Source: DATCJA01 sp963734635 (lineage in GTDB: Bacteria; Acidobacteriota; Vicinamibacteria; Vicinamibacterales; UBA2999). Taken from it: 64,000 bases of DNA. Both the position numbers and the translations under genes were made by a program. The stretch lies in contig CAVTIA010000007.1 of assembly GCA_963734635.1 (NCBI GenBank), positions 186,001 through 250,000 of the forward strand, written 5' to 3'. A model generated the notes under the pieces. The model saw only the letters and a list, made by a program, of their open reading frames with translations, did no database searches and was not told the origin of the DNA. Below, in pieces: positions 43,955 to 52,338 of this stretch (positions within the stretch are counted from its first letter, which is position 1; each line of letters opens with the position of its first letter).

Positions 43955-45052
43955 TGGTGCAATGCGACGCGCTCGTCGTCGGCGGGGGGCCGGCGGGTTC
44001 GACATGTGCCCGAGTGCTCCGGCGTGCGGGATGGGAGGTCGTCGTTGTCGATCGAGCGCGATTTCCCCGCGACAAGGTTTGCGCCGGCTGGGTGACGCCC
44101 GGGGTATTCGAACTGCTCGAGCTCGACCCCGCTGAGTACCCGGGCGACCGGCCTCACGATTCAGGAGATTACGGGCTTTCGCACGTCTGTCATCGGCCGA
44201 CCTTCCGTCGAGACGCGGTACGACGGGATCGTGAGCTATGCCATCCGGCGCTGCGAGTTCGACGGCTTCTTGCTGCGCCGCTCGGGCGCCCGCGTGATCG
44301 AGGGCACGGCGCTCGCGTCGTTGGAGCGGCGGGGTGACATGTGGGTCGCCAACGGCACCATTTCGGCACCGGTAGTCGTCGGCGCGGGCGGCCATTTCTG
44401 TCCAGTGGCGCGTCACTTGCGCGGCGGCGGCGATACAGTCCGGCCGGTCGTCGCCAAAGAGGCGGAGTTCGAGCTGGAAGACGGCGGCAGCAGCGTAGCC
44501 GGCGACACTCCAGAGTTGTTCTTTTGCCGCGACCTCGAAGGCTACGGGTGGTGCGTGCGAAAGGGACGTTTTCTCAACATCGGGCTCGGCCGCCGCGACA
44601 ACGGCGACCTGAATCCCCACATAGACGATTTCATCGCGTTCCTGCGGAGGCAGGGCCTCGCGCTGCGCGCGTCAGCTGTACGCTGGTGTGGCCACGCCTA
44701 CCTGGCGTGGGGCACGGGCCCGCGCCCATTGATTGGAACCGGCATGTTGGTGGCGGGAGACGCCGCGGGGCTTGCCTATCCGGAGAGCGGCGAAGGCATA
44801 AAGCCAGCCGTTGAATCGGGGAGGCTCGCGGCTGAAACGCTGATTGCTGCGGGCGGACGCGTGGAGCTTGATGCCTTGCGGCCCTACGAAACGGCGTTGC
44901 GAAGCCGTTACCCCTCCGTGTCGAAAACGCCGGACGTGCTGGCGCCTCTCGTGAAATCCGTTGGCCGCGCGCTGCTCGGCTCACGGCTCTTCACGCGCCA
45001 CGTCGTGATCGATCGCTGGTTTCTGCATTCGCGGACGTTAGACGCGGGCTGA
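43954..45052 (+). pseudogene. geranylgeranyl-reductase-family FAD oxidoreductase, one frameshift
   Basis: About 365 residues when corrected. N-terminal Rossmann fold CDALVVGGGPAGSTCARVLR, DRARFPRDKVCAGWVTPGVF; +1 shift near 44150; then TIQEITGFRTSVIG, YAIRRCEFDGFLLRRS, VVVGAGGHFCPVARHL and GMLVAGDAAGLAYPESGEGI (second FAD motif). Family members hydrogenate isoprenoid or acyl double bonds. Overlaps the CFA-type synthase stop, suggesting concerted lipid modification. Confidence 0.85.
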
Positions 45053-45066
45053 TCGCGGCGTTGATC

Positions 45067-45085
45067 GCGCACCTAAAGCGTGCGC
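45067..45085. repeat. dispersed hairpin (CTAAAG type) between convergent genes
   Basis: GCGCAC / GTGCGC stem around CTAAAGC, 14 bp after one stop and overlapping the 3' end of the convergent serine hydrolase gene. Slightly degenerate member of the family. Confidence 0.55.
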
Positions 45086-46320
45086 TCTACAGTGCGGTGA
45101 TCGGCTGCAGGCTGAAGCGTCGCTTCGGTTGTAGTTCGTAAATGCGTCAGTCTGCGTAAATTCGCGCCGGTCGCGGGCGCGACGACGAGCTCGTCGAGGA
45201 TGTCGAACAGCAGCCGCCGATGCCCTCGGCGCTCTTCGCTCACATCGGGTGATGAGGTCGTGACCATCACGATATCAAGAGCGGGAACGACGAAGATGTA
45301 CTGACCGCCGTATCCCCATGCAAAACAGGTGTCGTAGCCGCGAATCTCGTATACCCACCAGAGGTAGCCGTATTCGCGGTCGCGCAGCGGGTCGAACTCG
45401 CGGTTTGCGTCGAACCCCGGGTTGCCGGGCCGCCGGTTTCGCGCGCGTCCTTCGCAGGACTGCTCCACCCAGTCGCGGCGAAGCACCTGTTGGCCGCCGA
45501 CGCGCCCGTCATTCAGGTACAGCTCGCCGAACGCGACCATCTGTCGCGGCGTGAACAGCATATCGTTGCCGCCGAAATAGATGCCCTGCGGATCGCGCGG
45601 CCACTGTGGCAGCGTGAAGCCGAGTGGCCGGGCAAGCGCCTCGTTGGCAAACTCCCATGTACTTTTCCCTGACGCTTTGGTGAGAATCGCCGACAGCAGG
45701 TGCGTGTTCCCCGTGCTGTACTCCATCTCCTCTCCGGGCGCCGCGAACATCGGGCGCGCCAGCGCATGCCGTACCCAGTTGCGGCTCGTTACCCACGCGC
45801 CGTAATTGCGATTGCTGGTGCCTTCGAGTCCCGGCCGCATGGTGAGGAGGTGCTCGACGGTGATCTCGCGCTTGCGCCCATCCGCCTCCTGTGCCAGCTC
45901 CGGAAAGTACTTGACGATCGGAGTGGTGACTGAGGGGATCAGGCCGCGCTCGATGGCCATGCCGACGAGCGCGGAAATGACACTCTTGGATGCCGACTTG
46001 ATATTGGCAAGGCGATCGCGCCGCGCGCCGTTGTAATAGCGCTCGAAGATGACTTCGCCTCCACGGCTCACGATCAGGCTATGCAGCCGTGGCAGTGCAC
46101 GCGCGGCCGCATCCACGCTGTCGGGGCTCCAGGCCGGCGCCGAATCCGCAACAAGCGTCGCCGCTACTGCGGTTGCGGGTGTGGCGGCTTGCTCACGCTC
46201 GGCGGCGCCGTCGCGGGTGGCCGCTGCAGCCACTAGCAGCGTCAGCATTGCGGCGAGCAACCATCCACCGCGGATGAAAACCACCCGCCGAAGACGCTGC
46301 TGTTTCTCGTGAGTGGACAC
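45073..46320 (-). CDS. serine hydrolase, class C beta-lactamase-like
   Basis: 415 residues, exported or anchored by one N-terminal hydrophobic segment (GGWLLAAMLTLLVAAAATR). SxxK motif SASK within RLANIKSASKSVISALVG, YxN motif as YSTGN, and a C-terminal block CFAWGYGGQYIFVVPALDIV that replaces the usual HxG with YGG. These enzymes are esterases, D-peptidases or related; lactamase activity should not be assumed. Convergent with the flavin reductase gene. Confidence 0.92.
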   Translation of the reverse strand: MSTHEKQQRLRRVVFIRGGWLLAAMLTLLVAAAATRDGAAEREQAATPATAVAATLVADSAPAWSPDSVDAAARALPRLHSLIVSRGGEVIFERYYNGARRDRLANIKSASKSVISALVGMAIERGLIPSVTTPIVKYFPELAQEADGRKREITVEHLLTMRPGLEGTSNRNYGAWVTSRNWVRHALARPMFAAPGEEMEYSTGNTHLLSAILTKASGKSTWEFANEALARPLGFTLPQWPRDPQGIYFGGNDMLFTPRQMVAFGELYLNDGRVGGQQVLRRDWVEQSCEGRARNRRPGNPGFDANREFDPLRDREYGYLWWVYEIRGYDTCFAWGYGGQYIFVVPALDIVMVTTSSPDVSEERRGHRRLLFDILDELVVAPATGANLRRLTHLRTTTEATLQPAADHRTVERTL

Positions 46321-46353
46321 GGTGGCTAAGGATCTATCAGAAGGCGGGGCGAA

Positions 46354-46704
46354 TCAACGGTGCCTGCTCCGCGCGCGTCTGGCGGCAGTGGGCACCGGTA
46401 TCCATTTTTCAGCCCATCGCGCAATCGCCGTAATGGCTGATTCAAGCGCCCGCCCCTTCTCAGTCAATCTGTATTCGACGCCCACCGGCGGCTCGGGGAT
46501 GACTGTCCGCACGACCAACCCTTCGGCCTCGAGCTCCTTGAGACGCTCGGCGAGCATCCGGTCGCTGATGTCTGGAATCTCGGCGCGGATCTCGTTGTAG
46601 CGCGCGGGACTCCTTAGCAGGATGCTGATAATCGCGCCAGCCCAGCGGCGTCCAACCAGCTCGACGGCCTGGTGATAACGGGGACAGAGCCGACTCTCGG
46701 CCAT
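46354..46704 (-). CDS. HxlR-family (DUF24) transcriptional regulator
   Basis: 116 residues. Winged-helix HxlR fold: LCPRYHQAVELVGRRWAGAI, RYNEIRAEIPDISDRMLAER, LKELEAEGLVVRTVIPEPPV, YRLTEKGRAL. Cys7 near the N terminus is the position of the redox-sensing Cys in YodB/CatR/HypR regulators, which respond to quinones and electrophiles. Divergent from yceI with three 18-bp-phased direct repeats between. The nearby MhqO/MhqD-like genes fit a quinone-stress circuit, though this is inferred from position. Confidence 0.92.
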   Translation of the reverse strand: MAESRLCPRYHQAVELVGRRWAGAIISILLRSPARYNEIRAEIPDISDRMLAERLKELEAEGLVVRTVIPEPPVGVEYRLTEKGRALESAITAIARWAEKWIPVPTAARRARSRHR

Positions 46705-46722
46705 GCCTTATCTTACCGCATG

Positions 46723-46766
46723 TTACTTACTTGACATTATTTACTTACTATTTTATAGTTACTTCT
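46723..46766 (+). promoter_or_regulatory. yceI promoter with three phased HxlR-type repeats
   Basis: TTGACA (46731-46736), 17-bp spacer, TATAGT (46754-46759): near-consensus promoter towards yceI. TTACTTAC at 46723 and 46741 and TTACTTCT at 46759 repeat at an exact 18-bp period, covering the region upstream of -35, the spacer and the -10/+1 region. This fits cooperative repression by the adjacent HxlR protein. Confidence 0.75.
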
Positions 46767-46789
46767 GAAACTATAGCATGGAGGATTTC

Positions 46790-47344
46790 ATGAGCACTGT
46801 TTCCACGGCCGTCGCCTCCGCATGGCGGGTTGACCCGACGCACTCATCTGTCGAGTTCGCGGTCCGGCACCTGATGATTTCGACGGTGAAGGGGCGATTT
46901 GCCGACGTCAGCGGAACGCTCGTCGGCGACGAAACCGACCTCGGAAATGCATCGATCGACCTCACGATTCCGGTAGCGGGCATCGACACGCACGAGGGCC
47001 AGCGCGACGCGCACCTTCGATCGGCCGATTTCTTCGACTCGGAACACCATCCTGCAATCACGTTCCGGAGCACGAACATCGTTCGGGCCAGCAGCAACAG
47101 CTTCACGGTGACGGGCGACCTCACCATCCGTGGTGTCAGCAAACCCATCACGCTGACCGTCCACGCGGGCGGCCGGGGGCGCGATCCATGGGGCGGTGAG
47201 CGCGTCGGCTACAGCGCGACCACGCGCATCAACCGGAAGGATTTCGGGCTGAGCTGGAATCAGGCGCTCGAGACCGGCGGTGTGCTCGTCGGTGACCAGG
47301 TCACGATTTCTGTCGATCTCGAGCTGGTGAGGACTTCGGACTAA
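46790..47344 (+). CDS. YceI-family lipocalin-like protein
   Basis: 184 residues from ATG 46790 (GGAGGA 5 bases upstream; the in-frame ATG at 46778 is too close to the promoter). YceI beta-barrel that binds isoprenoid quinones or similar polar lipids: WRVDPTHSSVEFAVRHLMIS, TVKGRFADVSGTL, DFFDSEHHPAITFRSTNI, NRKDFGLSWNQALETGGVLV. No signal peptide, so this copy appears cytoplasmic. Under an HxlR-controlled promoter. Its 3' end overlaps the convergent hydrolase by 4 bp. Confidence 0.93.
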   Translation: MSTVSTAVASAWRVDPTHSSVEFAVRHLMISTVKGRFADVSGTLVGDETDLGNASIDLTIPVAGIDTHEGQRDAHLRSADFFDSEHHPAITFRSTNIVRASSNSFTVTGDLTIRGVSKPITLTVHAGGRGRDPWGGERVGYSATTRINRKDFGLSWNQALETGGVLVGDQVTISVDLELVRTSD

Positions 47345-47991
47345 CGTTCAACGCGGTGCGTCTGGGGAAACGCCGCGGAGAGCCATTCGCGTGCCTGAAC
47401 GATGTCCTGGGACGACAGCTCGTGACCGGCGGGCTGCAGTGCCAGTGTGACGTCGGCGCCAGCGTCGCGAAGCAGCGCCGCGAGCCGATCTGTTTCTTCG
47501 AGCGATACCAGCGGATCGCTGCGTCCATTCGAGAGCAGCACCGGCGTCCCGGGAAGGGTGGGAAGCGGGTCGGGCACGAGCGGCACCATCGCACGAAAGA
47601 GGACTCCCCCGCCCAGCGTCGAAGGCTCTAGCAGCAGCAGGCTGGCCGCGATGTTCGCGCCGTTCGAGAAGCCGACCGCAACCAGCCGCCGCTCTTCAAA
47701 ACCGTAATGCGCAGCGGCCCGCTCGACGAAGCGCGCGAGCTCGTGCGTCCGCCGCTCGAGGTCTTCGAGATCGAACACACCTTCGGCGAGGCGCCGGAAG
47801 AAACGTGGCATGCCGCGCTCGAGTACCTGCCCGCGCGGACTCAGCATCGCTGCATCCGGCAGAAGAGTCTCGCCGAGCGGCAGCAGATCGTGCTCGTTGC
47901 CCCCTGTACCATGCAGGAGCAGAAGAACGGGGGCGCCGACGGCCGGGGCCGGCCGGAACACGTGGTCGAAGCCGAGGTCCGCAGCGCTCAT
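47341..47991 (-). CDS. alpha/beta hydrolase, MhqD/carboxylesterase type
   Basis: 216 residues from ATG 47991, which overlaps the dioxygenase stop (ATGA); a longer frame upstream lies inside the dioxygenase gene. PVLLLLHGTGGNEHDLLPLG carries the oxyanion-hole HGTGG, the nucleophile is in VAVGFSNGANIAASLL (G-F-S-N-G), Asp in NGRSDPLV, His in QPAGHELS. Orthologous arrangement to MhqD beside MhqO, a pair induced by quinones and catechol in Firmicutes. Confidence 0.9.
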   Translation of the reverse strand: MSAADLGFDHVFRPAPAVGAPVLLLLHGTGGNEHDLLPLGETLLPDAAMLSPRGQVLERGMPRFFRRLAEGVFDLEDLERRTHELARFVERAAAHYGFEERRLVAVGFSNGANIAASLLLLEPSTLGGGVLFRAMVPLVPDPLPTLPGTPVLLSNGRSDPLVSLEETDRLAALLRDAGADVTLALQPAGHELSSQDIVQAREWLSAAFPQTHRVER

Positions 47992-48947
47992 TCCGGAATC
48001 GCTGCCGGTACGTGCGGCGTCAACGCAGGCAGTGCACCTTCGATGCTTGCGCGATACGGTTCCAGCCACGGAGGGAGCACGAGACTCTCGCCCAGGTGCG
48101 CGGGGTCTTCATCGACCCCGAAGCCAGGCCCGTCGGTCGCGAGCTCGAACAGCACACCGCCCGGTTCCCTGAAGTACACGGACTTGAACCAGAATCGATC
48201 GATCACCGGCGTCGGACGTGCACCCGCCGATTCGACCCTTCCTCTCACCTCGAGCTGATGTCGTTCGTCGTCTACGCGCCAGGCGAGATGATGCACGCTC
48301 CCGACACCCCATGCACCGCGACGACTTTCGGGAGCGTCACGAATGTCCACGATTCCAGCGGCGTTGCCAAACCCATAGCGCATCCAGCCGTTCTCCGTGG
48401 CCAGATGCTCGAATCCGAGGACAGTGGTAAGGAATTCGGTTGTCGCACGTGACTCCCGCTCCCACAGCCGCGCGCCGTACAATCCGCGGATCTGCCGTTC
48501 GGCGGGGACCGGGCTTCCCTCCCACGGCGTGAACAGACGCTTGCGCATGCTTCCACTCTCGACGAGCGCGAGCTTGAGGCCGTGCGGGTCGACAACAGGC
48601 AACACCCTGTCGCCAAACCGTGACTCGATCGATCCGAGCGGGGTGCTGTACTTGTCGAGTCGCGTTCCCCAGTACTCGAGCGATCCGGCAGGAACCTCGA
48701 GCGACACCTCGACGGCGAGCCCATGGCCAAGGCGCGGAGGCGCCATCTGGGCCCATGGAAAGAACGTCAGGTCCGCGCCCGGGTGCCCTTCGGCGTCGGC
48801 GTAGAAGAGGTGATACGTGCCTGGATCGTCCTGATTCACCGACTTCTTGACGAGGCGCATTCCCAGGACGCCTGCATAAAAGTCGAGATTTTCCTGAGCT
48901 GGTCCGGCAATGGCCGTGATGTGGTGAAGGCCGTTTACGGATTCCAT
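47988..48947 (-). CDS. MhqO-like ring-cleaving dioxygenase (VOC fold)
   Basis: 319 residues with two vicinal-oxygen-chelate modules: VNGLHHITAIAGPAQENLDF begins the first (metal His), and GSVHHLAWRVDDERHQLEVR gives the second His; Glu in EPGGVLFELATD completes the 2-His-1-Glu site. Belongs to the extradiol/hydroquinone dioxygenase family that cleaves (methyl)hydroquinones. Coupled to the hydrolase gene. Together with the HxlR regulator and YceI it forms a probable electrophile/quinone detoxification group. Confidence 0.9.
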   Translation of the reverse strand: MESVNGLHHITAIAGPAQENLDFYAGVLGMRLVKKSVNQDDPGTYHLFYADAEGHPGADLTFFPWAQMAPPRLGHGLAVEVSLEVPAGSLEYWGTRLDKYSTPLGSIESRFGDRVLPVVDPHGLKLALVESGSMRKRLFTPWEGSPVPAERQIRGLYGARLWERESRATTEFLTTVLGFEHLATENGWMRYGFGNAAGIVDIRDAPESRRGAWGVGSVHHLAWRVDDERHQLEVRGRVESAGARPTPVIDRFWFKSVYFREPGGVLFELATDGPGFGVDEDPAHLGESLVLPPWLEPYRASIEGALPALTPHVPAAIPE

Positions 48948-48959
48948 ATAGCAATGATA

Positions 48960-49046
48960 GCGAGTACGTAGTCCGCCTTAGCCGGACCGTGCCACCGGCT
49001 ACAGAGACACAGGTTCGTACGCAGTGTCCGGCTTTAGGTTAGCCGG
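48960..49046 (+). repeat. two degenerate dispersed hairpins
   Basis: AGTCCGCCTTAGCCGGAC (near 48970-48987) is a decayed copy. GTCCGGCTTTAGGTTAGCCGGAC-type sequence at 49024-49046 is a copy whose loop is enlarged by a 5-bp partial duplication (TTAGGTTAG). Both lie between the divergent dioxygenase and ABM-protein genes. Confidence 0.6.
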
Positions 49047-49120
49047 ACCCCCCACGGCATGCGGTAGCTACAGTGGACAATGGACAGTTGCCGCCAAGCG
49101 ATGTAAGAATGCGTTGCCTT

Positions 49121-49837
49121 ATGACCAGACACACCTTTTCGCTCGCCTCCGCAACCGTGGCTCTGCTGCTCATCGGCAGCCCTCTCGGCGCGAACGCGCA
49201 GACTCCGCCTCCGGCTCCCTCACCCGAGGGGCCGCGGGTCGTCGTCACTTACGTCGATGTCGTGCCCGCATCCGAGGCGCAGGCGGTGACGCTCTTGAAG
49301 GCCTACCGCGACGCCTCTCGCCGCGAAGAGGGGAACCGCAGCGTCGACATCTGGCAGCAGCAACAACCGCGCGGTCGCTTCGTGGTAGTGGAGGAGTGGC
49401 GAGACGAATCCGCCAGACAGAAGCACCGTGAATCCGCGCAGGCCACGCAGTTTCTCGAGAAACTGAAGCCGCTGCGCATTACCGCGTACGACGAACGCAC
49501 GCATACCGTGTACGCCGTGGCATCGCCGTCGAACGTGCCTGCTGACGCCGTTCTTGTCGTGACTCACGTCGATGTCGTGCCGACAGGCCTCCCAAAAGCA
49601 CGCGAGTTCTTGAGCGCCCAGGTCGAAGTGAGCCGCAAACAGATGGGCAATTTGCGCTTCGACGTGTTGCAGGGCGCCCGGATGAACCACTTCACCGTGC
49701 TCGAGGCGTGGAGAGACGAGCGGGCGCGCGAGACACACATTTCCGCCGCACATACGAAGACCTATCGCGAGGGTCTGCGGGAAACGGCTGTCGACGGCGC
49801 GCCGTACGACGAGCGCCTGTACCGGCTGCTGCAGTAG
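49121..49837 (+). CDS. exported protein with two ABM (antibiotic biosynthesis monooxygenase-like) domains
   Basis: 238 residues from ATG 49121 (ATG 49109 possible). Signal peptide ending GANAQ, then two tandem dimeric alpha-beta-barrel (ABM/YgiN-like) domains: VVVTYVDVVPASEAQAVTLL...RFVVVEEWRDESARQKH and VVTHVDVVPTGLPKAREFLS...HFTVLEAWRDERARETH. A periplasmic double-ABM protein is uncommon; cytoplasmic single-domain forms modify or bind quinones (YgiN), in line with the neighbouring quinone genes. Confidence 0.85.
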   Translation: MTRHTFSLASATVALLLIGSPLGANAQTPPPAPSPEGPRVVVTYVDVVPASEAQAVTLLKAYRDASRREEGNRSVDIWQQQQPRGRFVVVEEWRDESARQKHRESAQATQFLEKLKPLRITAYDERTHTVYAVASPSNVPADAVLVVTHVDVVPTGLPKAREFLSAQVEVSRKQMGNLRFDVLQGARMNHFTVLEAWRDERARETHISAAHTKTYREGLRETAVDGAPYDERLYRLLQ

Positions 49838-49855
49838 CGTTCGGCGTCATCGCCG

Positions 49856-49873
49856 GTCCGGCTAAAGCCGGAC
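49856..49873. repeat. dispersed hairpin
   Basis: GTCCGGCTAAAGCCGGAC, a perfect 7-bp stem with loop TAAA, 18 bp after the ABM-protein stop and 38 bp before the convergent peroxidase 3' end. Confidence 0.8.
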
Positions 49874-49911
49874 ACGTCAGGGGTTGCGTACGAGCGTGGC
49901 GTGCGCGATCC

Positions 49912-50493
49912 CTATTTCGCGGCAAGCGCCTTGGCAATGGCGCCGCGCAGCCGGGAATCCTCGGGCGTGACGTCGCTCGGAAAGAACGCCACCACACGGC
50001 CTATCCGATCGACGACGTACTTGCTGAAATTCCACGCGGGCAGATTCCCTGACCGGCCGAGGAACGCATAGACAGGCGACTGGCCCGCTCCGCTCCTGGT
50101 CACGACCTTTTCGAACATCGGAAAGCTGACGTCGTAAGTAAGCCTGCAGAACGTCGCGATCTCCTCAGCCGTGCCGGGCTCCTGCTCCCCGAAGTCGTTG
50201 CTCGGAAATCCGAGGACGTTAACCCCATTGCCTTTCATCTCGCGATGGAGCTTCTCCAGTCCCGTGTACTGGGGGGTGTATCCGCAGAAGCTCGCCACGT
50301 TGACCACGAGGCTGACGCTGCCGCGGTACTGAGCGAGGTCGGCAGGCTTTCCGTCGAGTGTTCTGGTCTTCAGGTCGTAGAACGATGTCACCGATGTACC
50401 TGACGCACTGCGGGGTTGCTGCGCCGTTACAGGCCACGCGCAGAGGACTGCTACGGTCAGCATCATGAAGAGATTGCGCACGATCCTCACCAT
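49912..50493 (-). CDS. exported glutathione peroxidase family protein
   Basis: 193 residues. Signal peptide ending PVTAQ, then the thioredoxin-like GPx fold: VSLVVNVASFCGYTPQYTGL (peroxidatic Cys in place of Sec), VLGFPSNDFGEQEPGTAEEI and WNFSKYVVDRIGRVV with the conserved Gln/Trp-Asn-Phe tetrad. Bacterial Cys-type GPx usually uses thioredoxin-type reductants. Periplasmic location fits defence of the envelope. A hairpin lies 10 bp upstream of its start. Confidence 0.93.
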   Translation of the reverse strand: MVRIVRNLFMMLTVAVLCAWPVTAQQPRSASGTSVTSFYDLKTRTLDGKPADLAQYRGSVSLVVNVASFCGYTPQYTGLEKLHREMKGNGVNVLGFPSNDFGEQEPGTAEEIATFCRLTYDVSFPMFEKVVTRSGAGQSPVYAFLGRSGNLPAWNFSKYVVDRIGRVVAFFPSDVTPEDSRLRGAIAKALAAK

Positions 50494-50503
50494 TTTCCGT
50501 AGT

Positions 50504-50521
50504 GTCCGGCGGTAGCCGGAC
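50504..50521. repeat. dispersed hairpin
   Basis: GTCCGGCGGTAGCCGGAC, 7-bp stem with variant loop GGTA, flanked by CGTAGT. Located upstream of the peroxidase start, so here it is not at a 3' end. Confidence 0.75.
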
Positions 50522-50669
50522 GTTTTCGAGTCACGAGTTTACGCCCATTTGACCCGCATCGGACCGGATCTATAGGATTGGCGCGTCCACGCAACAGCTA
50601 GCGAAGCTGCGCTTCAACTTTCGGCCTTCAAGGCGTGCAGAGAAGTGCACCTTTCAGATGAGGGGACTT

Positions 50670-52313
50670 ATGTGGCCTCAAGTCTATGACCCGCTGAACA
50701 ATGCCGCACTCTCCACGGTGTGCGCTGCACTCCCTGTTGTCGTGCTCCTCGGCACTCTCGGGTTCTTCCGAGTGAAAGCGCACAACGCGGCGCTGCTTGG
50801 ACTGGCCACATCGCTCGCAATTGCGGTGTTCATCTTCGGCATGCCCGCCGGCATGGCGGCTAGTACGGCGGCATACGGAGCCGCATACGGGCTCTTTCCG
50901 ATCGGCTGGATCGTGCTCAACGTCATCTTTCTCTATCAACTGACGAACGAGCGCGGCCTGTTCGCGATCCTGCGCACCAGCATTACCAAGGTCACAGCCG
51001 ACCGGCGGCTGCAGCTGTTGCTTGTCGCCTTCAGCTTTGGCGCATTCTTCGAAGGAGCCGCAGGCTTTGGAACGCCGGTCGCCGTCACCGCGGCCATTCT
51101 GATCGGACTCGGATTCAGTCCGCTTGCCGCATCCGGACTGTCGCTCATTGCGAACACCGCGCCGGTGGCATTCGGTGCTTTGGGAACGCCGCTCATCGCG
51201 CTCGAGAGCGTAACGGGGCTGCCGCTGCAGGATCTCAGCTCGATGGTCGGACGCCAGCTGCCGTTCTTCTCGGTCATCGTCCCGTTCTGGCTGATCTGGG
51301 CGTACGCAGGTTTCCGCGACACGATGCGCGTGTGGCCCGCCGTGCTGGTCGCGGGTGTGGCGTTTGCGGTGCCGCAGTTCCTCGTCTCCAACTATCACGG
51401 GCCGTGGCTCGTCGACGTGGTGTCCGCACTGGTTTCAATGGGCGCACTCACGTTGCTGCTCCGCGTGTGGCAGCCGAGCGACGTGGGCTACGTAGCGACC
51501 GAGACGGGCAATGGTCCGGCGCCGGTGGCGACTGCGCCACACGCCGCGTCTGGCCAGGTGATGCAGGCGTGGATGCCGTGGATCATCCTCAGCGTTGTCG
51601 TGTTCCTGTGGGGTCTGCCGCAGATGAAGGCGGCGCTCGATGGAATCTCGATCGTGCGGATTCCGGTCGCCGGGCTGCACAATCTCGTGCAGCGCGTCCC
51701 GCCGGTTGTCGCGACGCCGGCCCCGGAAGCCGCGGTGTTCGCGCTGAACTGGCTGTCTGCGACCGGGTCCGGCATCCTCGTCGCCGCGATCATCGCGGGC
51801 TTCACCATGGGCTACTCGATACGTGAGCTGCTGGTGATGTACTGGCGCACGCTCCTTCTGGTTCGATTCTCATTGCTGACGATCGCCGCGATGCTCTCGC
51901 TGGGGTACACGACGCGTTATTCGGGACTCGACGCGACGATGGGGCTCGCGTTTGCGCAGACGGGAGTGCTGTATCCGCTATTCGGCACCATGCTCGGGTG
52001 GCTTGGGGTCGCGCTGACCGGTTCGGATACGTCGTCGAATGTGCTGTTCGGTAGCCTGCAGCGCATCACCGCCGAACAGCTTGGACTGAGTCCTACGTTG
52101 ATGGCTGCGGCGAACAGCTCGGGCGGCGTGATGGGCAAGATGATCGACGCGCAGTCGATCGTGGTCGCAAGCACCGCCACTCGCTGGTACGGACACGAGG
52201 GAGAGATTCTGCGGTACGTGTTCTTCCACAGCGTCGCGCTTGCGCTGCTCGTCGGCTTGCTCGTGCTGCTGCAGGCGTACGTGCCACCGTTTACGTCGAT
52301 GGTCGTCCGATAA
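50670..52313 (+). CDS. lldP: L-lactate permease (LctP family)
   Basis: 547 residues from ATG 50670, which has GAGGGG 5 bases upstream. About 12-14 spans. Family signatures: YDPLNNAALSTVCAALPVVV, FFEGAAGFGTPVAVTAAILI, IANTAPVAFGALGTPLIALE, and the C-terminal GWLGVALTGSDTSSNVLFGS, AANSSGGVMGKMIDAQSIVV. Proton-coupled uptake of lactate or glycolate. No lactate dehydrogenase is adjacent. A hairpin begins 7 bp after the stop. Confidence 0.94.
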   Translation: MWPQVYDPLNNAALSTVCAALPVVVLLGTLGFFRVKAHNAALLGLATSLAIAVFIFGMPAGMAASTAAYGAAYGLFPIGWIVLNVIFLYQLTNERGLFAILRTSITKVTADRRLQLLLVAFSFGAFFEGAAGFGTPVAVTAAILIGLGFSPLAASGLSLIANTAPVAFGALGTPLIALESVTGLPLQDLSSMVGRQLPFFSVIVPFWLIWAYAGFRDTMRVWPAVLVAGVAFAVPQFLVSNYHGPWLVDVVSALVSMGALTLLLRVWQPSDVGYVATETGNGPAPVATAPHAASGQVMQAWMPWIILSVVVFLWGLPQMKAALDGISIVRIPVAGLHNLVQRVPPVVATPAPEAAVFALNWLSATGSGILVAAIIAGFTMGYSIRELLVMYWRTLLLVRFSLLTIAAMLSLGYTTRYSGLDATMGLAFAQTGVLYPLFGTMLGWLGVALTGSDTSSNVLFGSLQRITAEQLGLSPTLMAAANSSGGVMGKMIDAQSIVVASTATRWYGHEGEILRYVFFHSVALALLVGLLVLLQAYVPPFTSMVVR

Positions 52314-52319
52314 TTCAAG

Positions 52320-52337
52320 GTCCGCCTAAAGGCGGAC
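52320..52337. repeat. dispersed hairpin between convergent genes
   Basis: GTCCGCCTAAAGGCGGAC with flank ACTACGTACG. Begins 7 bp after the lactate permease stop; the flank's CTA (52339-52341) is the TAG stop of the convergent HD-domain gene. Confidence 0.8.
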
Positions 52338-52338
52338 A

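Noticed and set aside
45073..46320. Beta-lactamase resistance gene
   Set aside because: SxxK and YxN motifs are shared by esterases and peptidases of the same fold, and the third motif is altered; resistance cannot be inferred.
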